From assembly GCF_003472385.1 (NCBI RefSeq), contig NZ_QRLV01000010.1, forward strand, positions 1 to 64,000: a stretch of 64,000 bases of DNA. The letters run 5' to 3'. Position 1 is the stretch's first letter. Each line of letters opens with the position of its first letter. The notes beneath the pieces are model-generated. The model ran no database searches, had not been told where the DNA came from, and saw nothing but the letters and a program-made list of their open reading frames with translations. Position numbers and translations under genes: made by a program. Below are positions 60,844 through 64,000 of this stretch, one piece after another. The stretch comes from Sutterella sp. AM11-39 (lineage in GTDB: Bacteria > Pseudomonadota > Gammaproteobacteria > Burkholderiales > Burkholderiaceae_F).

Positions 60844-61326
60844 CTACGCGTGCGGTTTCTCGGAGGCCTCTTGGCGTTCCCAAGCGAGCCACTCATCTTT
60901 ATGCGCTCGGATAAAGCGCGTCAGACGCTGTAGCGAACTCACCATCTTGTCCGGAGCTCCGTGCTTATTCATGTCGGCAAGCTCTCGGGCAATCTGCGGC
61001 GGCGTACCGAAGATATCGGTGAAAAACGCTTCGATGGCCTGACGACGACGGCGTAAATCCTTGGCTGTGCTGAGTCCTTTCTCGGTAAGGGTGATCGTAC
61101 CGTAGGGCTCGTAGTGGATAAAGCCCATCTCTTTGAGCGCTCGCATGGTTGAAGTCACGGTTGAACGTGTCACATTGGCTGCTTTGGCAATGGCGCAACC
61201 GCGGGCTGATCCATTGACGAGAAGCTCTTCATAGATGATCTCAAGATAGTCGGCTTGGATGGCCGTCAAACCATTGTGATCGGTTGTTGTTCCTTGTTGA
61301 ATCAACGGGTTAGAAGCAAAAGACAT
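60844..61326 (-). CDS. DtxR/MntR-family metal-dependent repressor
   Basis: A 160-residue protein. The winged helix-turn-helix is TAIQADYLEIIYEELLVNG, AIAKAANVTRSTVTSTMRALKEMGFIHYEPYGTITLTEKG, and the dimerisation helix has RRRRQAIEAFFTDIFG. It is the size of MntR and has no SH3-like tail. In this family iron or manganese switches DNA binding. Typical ligand residues are partly replaced here (IARELADMNKHGA in place of HHHE-rich helices), so the metal is uncertain. It heads the ABC exporter operon and faces the Fur-box-bearing heme genes across 215 bases. No ribosome site is visible. Confidence 0.8.
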   Translation of the reverse strand: MSFASNPLIQQGTTTDHNGLTAIQADYLEIIYEELLVNGSARGCAIAKAANVTRSTVTSTMRALKEMGFIHYEPYGTITLTEKGLSTAKDLRRRRQAIEAFFTDIFGTPPQIARELADMNKHGAPDKMVSSLQRLTRFIRAHKDEWLAWERQEASEKPHA

Positions 61327-61414
61327 GTAACGGCAAAGGAGTGAAGAGCGGCTGAACAGAGATCCGACGAGGAATTATATCGGCAAAACCTACAGAAGTT
61401 TGATTGATCTAAAT

Positions 61415-61443
61415 TTGAGAATGATTATCATTCGTGATATTCT
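61415..61443 (+). promoter_or_regulatory. Fur-box promoter of the heme gene cluster
   Basis: GAGAATGATTATCATTCGT (61417-61435) matches the Fur consensus; its core GAATGATTATCATTC is a perfect 15-bp palindrome about T61426. It overlaps TTGAGA (61415-61420), a 17-base spacer and TATTCT (61438-61443). Iron-bound Fur would block this promoter. The box could also affect the divergent DtxR-like gene. Confidence 0.9.
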
Positions 61444-61541
61444 GAGCGCTCGAAATTTTAAGTCGGTTCTCAAAAACGTCGAGTGCCGTCTTGTGGCCGA
61501 AAGCGTTAAGGCGGTCGGCACTTCTCGGAGAAAAAAGATTG

Positions 61542-63032
61542 ATGCAGAAAAATCAGACGAAGTTGTCCGTCGGCCACGGCGGTGCCGCACTCAAGCACGT
61601 GACCTTTGAAGCCGGTGCCAAGAAGATGAGCGAAAAGCTCAAAAACGGTACGGCTGAGAGTTTTTTTGCCAATGCAGCCGACCCTCTTCATGCGGCTTTT
61701 GAAGCCAAGGCGGTCATTCACTCTGGTCCTGGCGGTATGCCGTTGATGGGAAAAGAGGCACGCGACTACCTTGAGGCCGTCGCCGAGCAGCCGCGAAATG
61801 GCAAGACGCTTGCTTATTTGCATGTGCCTTTTTGCGAAACGCGCTGCCTTTACTGCATGTTCTATCAGAACCCTTACAGCAAAGAGGCTTCTTCGGTTTT
61901 TGCCCGCAATCTCGTGCGCGAAATCGAACTGTGGAGCGACAAGGCGGCAATGAATTCTCATCCTGTTCACGCCGTCTACTTCGGCGGCGGAACGCCTACG
62001 GCGCTTGAACCCGAAGATCTCAAGACGGTGCTTACCGCCGTCAATCGCTATCTGCCGCTTGCCAACGACTGCGAAATAACAATTGAAGGGCGAATTCACA
62101 ATTTCGGAGACGACAAGATCGAGGCGGCCCTGGAAGGCGGCGCCAATCGCTTTTCGCTCGGCGTGCAGACCTTTGACGACCGTGTGCGTCAATCGGTGAT
62201 GCGAGTGGACGGGCGCGACGCCATTTTGTCGCGACTCGACAAGCTGATTTCCTATGACGAAGCTGCCGTTGTGATTGATCTGATCTACGGTTTTCCTTGG
62301 CAGACGATGGAAGTTTGGGAAGACGACATTCGTACGGCGCAAAGTCTCAAGCTTGACGGCGTGGACTGCTACCAACTCAACGTCTTTGAGAAGTCTCCTT
62401 TGGCTAAATACATTGCCAACGGCAAATTGCCTCCGGCTGCCGACACGGCTATGAAGGCCGATATGTTTGCTCTCTCGGTCGAACGTTTCACGAACGCACA
62501 GTGGCGGCGACTTTCGAACAATCACTGGGGGCAAACGATGCGCGAGCGAAACATCTACAACGCGCTTGGTAAAGGCGCTTGCGATTGCCTCGCTTTCGGG
62601 TGCGGAGCGGGCGGACGTCTGCAAGGCAACAGCTTCATGATGGAAAGACGGCTTGCCGAATGGGAAAAGGTGCTTGAGGGCGGTGAAAAACCTGTGGGCA
62701 TGCTGATGAAACCCGGCAAGCATTGGCACCTGATGCGCACGCTCAGTTCCGAAATGGAATCGGGGCGCATCAATCTGGCGCATATCGAAAAGCAGTTCGG
62801 GGTTCCCGTGAGGGCATTGACCGAAGATGTTATTGCTCAGTGGATTGATGCCGGTTTGATGCACCGCGTGGATGACTGGCTGGTTCAGACGATTGCCGGC
62901 CAGTATTGGCACGTGACGCTGGCTCAGCTCCTGATCGGTCTCGTCGGTATGCGTTTGAGCGCCGGTGCAGTGAACGAGCGACCGGCCGGAAACGCTGCCG
63001 TTTTCTCCGGCGAAAAACCCGCGCACGGGTAA
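61542..63032 (+). CDS. chuW: ChuW/HutW-type radical SAM protein, anaerobic heme degradation
   Basis: A 496-residue radical SAM enzyme of the coproporphyrinogen-oxidase-like (HemN-related) group. The cluster motif CETRCLYC gives Cys98, Cys102 and Cys105; VYFGGGTPT and NRFSLGVQTFDD bind SAM. The C-terminus has the HemN-type helical domain and a long tail. In E. coli O157 ChuW opens heme without oxygen and releases iron, and this fits a gut anaerobe. ATG 61542 is used with GGAG 12 bases ahead; TTG 61491 and ATG 61627 are also in frame. The Fur box lies 107 bases upstream. Confidence 0.85.
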   Translation: MQKNQTKLSVGHGGAALKHVTFEAGAKKMSEKLKNGTAESFFANAADPLHAAFEAKAVIHSGPGGMPLMGKEARDYLEAVAEQPRNGKTLAYLHVPFCETRCLYCMFYQNPYSKEASSVFARNLVREIELWSDKAAMNSHPVHAVYFGGGTPTALEPEDLKTVLTAVNRYLPLANDCEITIEGRIHNFGDDKIEAALEGGANRFSLGVQTFDDRVRQSVMRVDGRDAILSRLDKLISYDEAAVVIDLIYGFPWQTMEVWEDDIRTAQSLKLDGVDCYQLNVFEKSPLAKYIANGKLPPAADTAMKADMFALSVERFTNAQWRRLSNNHWGQTMRERNIYNALGKGACDCLAFGCGAGGRLQGNSFMMERRLAEWEKVLEGGEKPVGMLMKPGKHWHLMRTLSSEMESGRINLAHIEKQFGVPVRALTEDVIAQWIDAGLMHRVDDWLVQTIAGQYWHVTLAQLLIGLVGMRLSAGAVNERPAGNAAVFSGEKPAHG

Positions 63033-63143
63033 GAACCTTGTTTCAAATCATCCCCGTTGACACAGGAACTTAACGAACGCGCCGCACCGTAAAAAACAAA
63101 CCACAAGAGTGCGCGCTGTCTTTATCAAACGAAGGAAAAATCG

Positions 63144-64000
63144 ATGATGTCCCGTATTCCCAAACTTGCGGCTGTCGCTGTATTGGCTGCGTTTTCCGGC
63201 CTCGCGCTGCAAGTGCAAGCACAGGAAACCGTTGAACTCGACGAGGTCAAAGTCACAGCCGGCCGCGTGGAACAGGAACTTATGGACGTGAATATGTCTG
63301 TCTCTGTGATCACGCAGGAGGAGATTCGCCGTTCAAGCGCACGTAACGTGGGTGAACTGCTCGAAGATATTCCTGGCGTTCGTATCAACAACGACGGCGG
63401 TCAGGGAATGAAGCGAATCAAGATTCGCGGTGAAGATGCCTTTCGCACCCTCGTGATGATCGATGGGCAGAAGGTATCGGAACACAAGTCCATGTCGGGC
63501 TCACCGATGCTGATCGATCCATCCATGATCGAACGCATCGAAGTGATCAAAGGGCCGGCTTCCGTTTTGTACGGCTCGGACGCCATTGGCGGCGCCATCA
63601 ACATCATCACGAAAAAGGGCGGTACGAAGCCGATCGAAGGCGAGGTATCGGCTGGCATGAATACATCGGCTTCTGGGAAGAACGCCTCGGGTTCGATTTA
63701 CGGCGGAATTGATGGTTGGAAATATCGTTTAAGTGCGTCGATTGAAGACAACGACAATTTGAAGACCCCGAAGGGTGAAATGGAGAACACGTACTTCACG
63801 GCGCGTTCCGTTTCTGGCTTTTTGTCGTATGACTTTACGCCCGATGCGACGGTCGGGGCTTCACTGGACTATTACGATCTGGAGTTCGGTTCTAGTGACG
63901 TAAACACGCCGGGATTTGCTGTTGATGTGCCTAAGTGGTCGCGTTTTAAAGCGGCCGCCTTTGGTGAATTCAGAAACATCAGCGATACATTCGTTCGTCT
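63144..64000 (+). CDS. TonB-dependent receptor, probably for heme (cut by window end)
   Basis: The first 285 residues of an outer-membrane receptor. The signal peptide ends near QVQAQE (1-28), a TonB box reads ETVELDEVKV, and the plug domain has SVSVITQEEIRRSS, IPGVRINNDGG, GEDAFRTLVMIDGQK, IERIEVIKGPASVLYGSDAIGGAINIITKKG and the first barrel strands. No stop codon is reached. With the Fur-controlled chuW 111 bases upstream, it is most likely a heme/hemoglobin receptor of the HmuR/ChuA/ShuA kind. The heme-ligand His residues would lie beyond the end. GAAGGAAA precedes ATG 63144; ATG 63147 is alternative. Confidence 0.9.
   Translation, partial: MMSRIPKLAAVAVLAAFSGLALQVQAQETVELDEVKVTAGRVEQELMDVNMSVSVITQEEIRRSSARNVGELLEDIPGVRINNDGGQGMKRIKIRGEDAFRTLVMIDGQKVSEHKSMSGSPMLIDPSMIERIEVIKGPASVLYGSDAIGGAINIITKKGGTKPIEGEVSAGMNTSASGKNASGSIYGGIDGWKYRLSASIEDNDNLKTPKGEMENTYFTARSVSGFLSYDFTPDATVGASLDYYDLEFGSSDVNTPGFAVDVPKWSRFKAAAFGEFRNISDTFVR

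Noticed and set aside
61506..63026. A 506-residue minus-strand frame opposite chuW
   Set aside because: The radical SAM protein is clear on the plus strand; the reverse frame has mirror-type composition (many His and Arg) and no family features.

Overview
The window looks like chromosomal core DNA of a Gram-negative betaproteobacterium, most likely a gut-associated member of the Burkholderiales such as Sutterella or Parasutterella. The reasons are gene orders usual in that class (moeB-ctpA-envC, rhodanese-secB, ttcA-folB, rsmD facing ftsY with ftsE-ftsX-rpoH, rplU-rpmA-obgE-proB), a double-length UvrA, a tetrathionate-sensor-like two-component pair and an anaerobic heme-degradation enzyme. 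The genus is inference; no 16S gene is present. No IS element, integrase, CRISPR array or rRNA was seen.

Layout. 1-3.8 kb: a SlmA-like regulator, a 437-base gap with a probable structured small RNA, and a TtrS/TtrR-like pair. 3.8-9.3 kb: guaC, lysA, lptM, divergent cyaY, and penicillin-binding protein 1A. 9.4-12 kb: a polar amino-acid ABC importer. 12-15.7 kb: small housekeeping genes (ybhB-like, ttcA, folB, DUF2905, VOC, cca). 15.7-23.2 kb: a 1894-residue UvrA with four ATPase modules, apaH and galU. 23.2-25.2 kb: an AAA ATPase/DUF234 gene behind a large palindrome, then hldC. 25.4-26.8 kb: tRNA-Ala and tRNA-Glu, hpf, and an Arg/Gly-rich protein of unknown function. 27-32.2 kb: a GlpD-like oxidoreductase, rplU-rpmA-obgE-proB and trmL. 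32.2-38.8 kb: rpoH, ftsX, ftsE, ppx and ftsY, with rsmD-coaD divergent. 38.9-42.8 kb: an NhaC-type antiporter and lptF-lptG. 42.8-47.4 kb: a SWIM/SNF2 helicase and a GlnQ-like ATPase. 48-55.2 kb: a patatin/beta-barrel outer-membrane protein, moeB-ctpA-envC, and rhodanese-secB. 55.4-64 kb is the most accessory part: an orphan NarL-like regulator, two tandem near-identical lipoproteins, a phage-type Toprim primase overlapping tail to tail with a catalytically dead S24-fold protein, a DtxR-like regulator with an ABC exporter, and a Fur-box-controlled ChuW/HutW radical-SAM gene followed by a TonB-dependent receptor cut off by the window edge.

How the parts fit. Envelope construction recurs throughout (PBP1A, LptM, LptFG, HldC, FtsEX-EnvC, CtpA, SecB, PlpD-like protein). 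FtsEX and EnvC, encoded 18 kb apart, are partners in septal hydrolase activation in other bacteria. The right edge is an iron/heme module. Best leads for something new are the primase plus dead-S24 pair, the palindrome-controlled AAA/DUF234 gene, the structured RNA candidate at 0.9-1.1 kb, the RGG/ribbon-helix-helix-like protein and the tandem lipoproteins.
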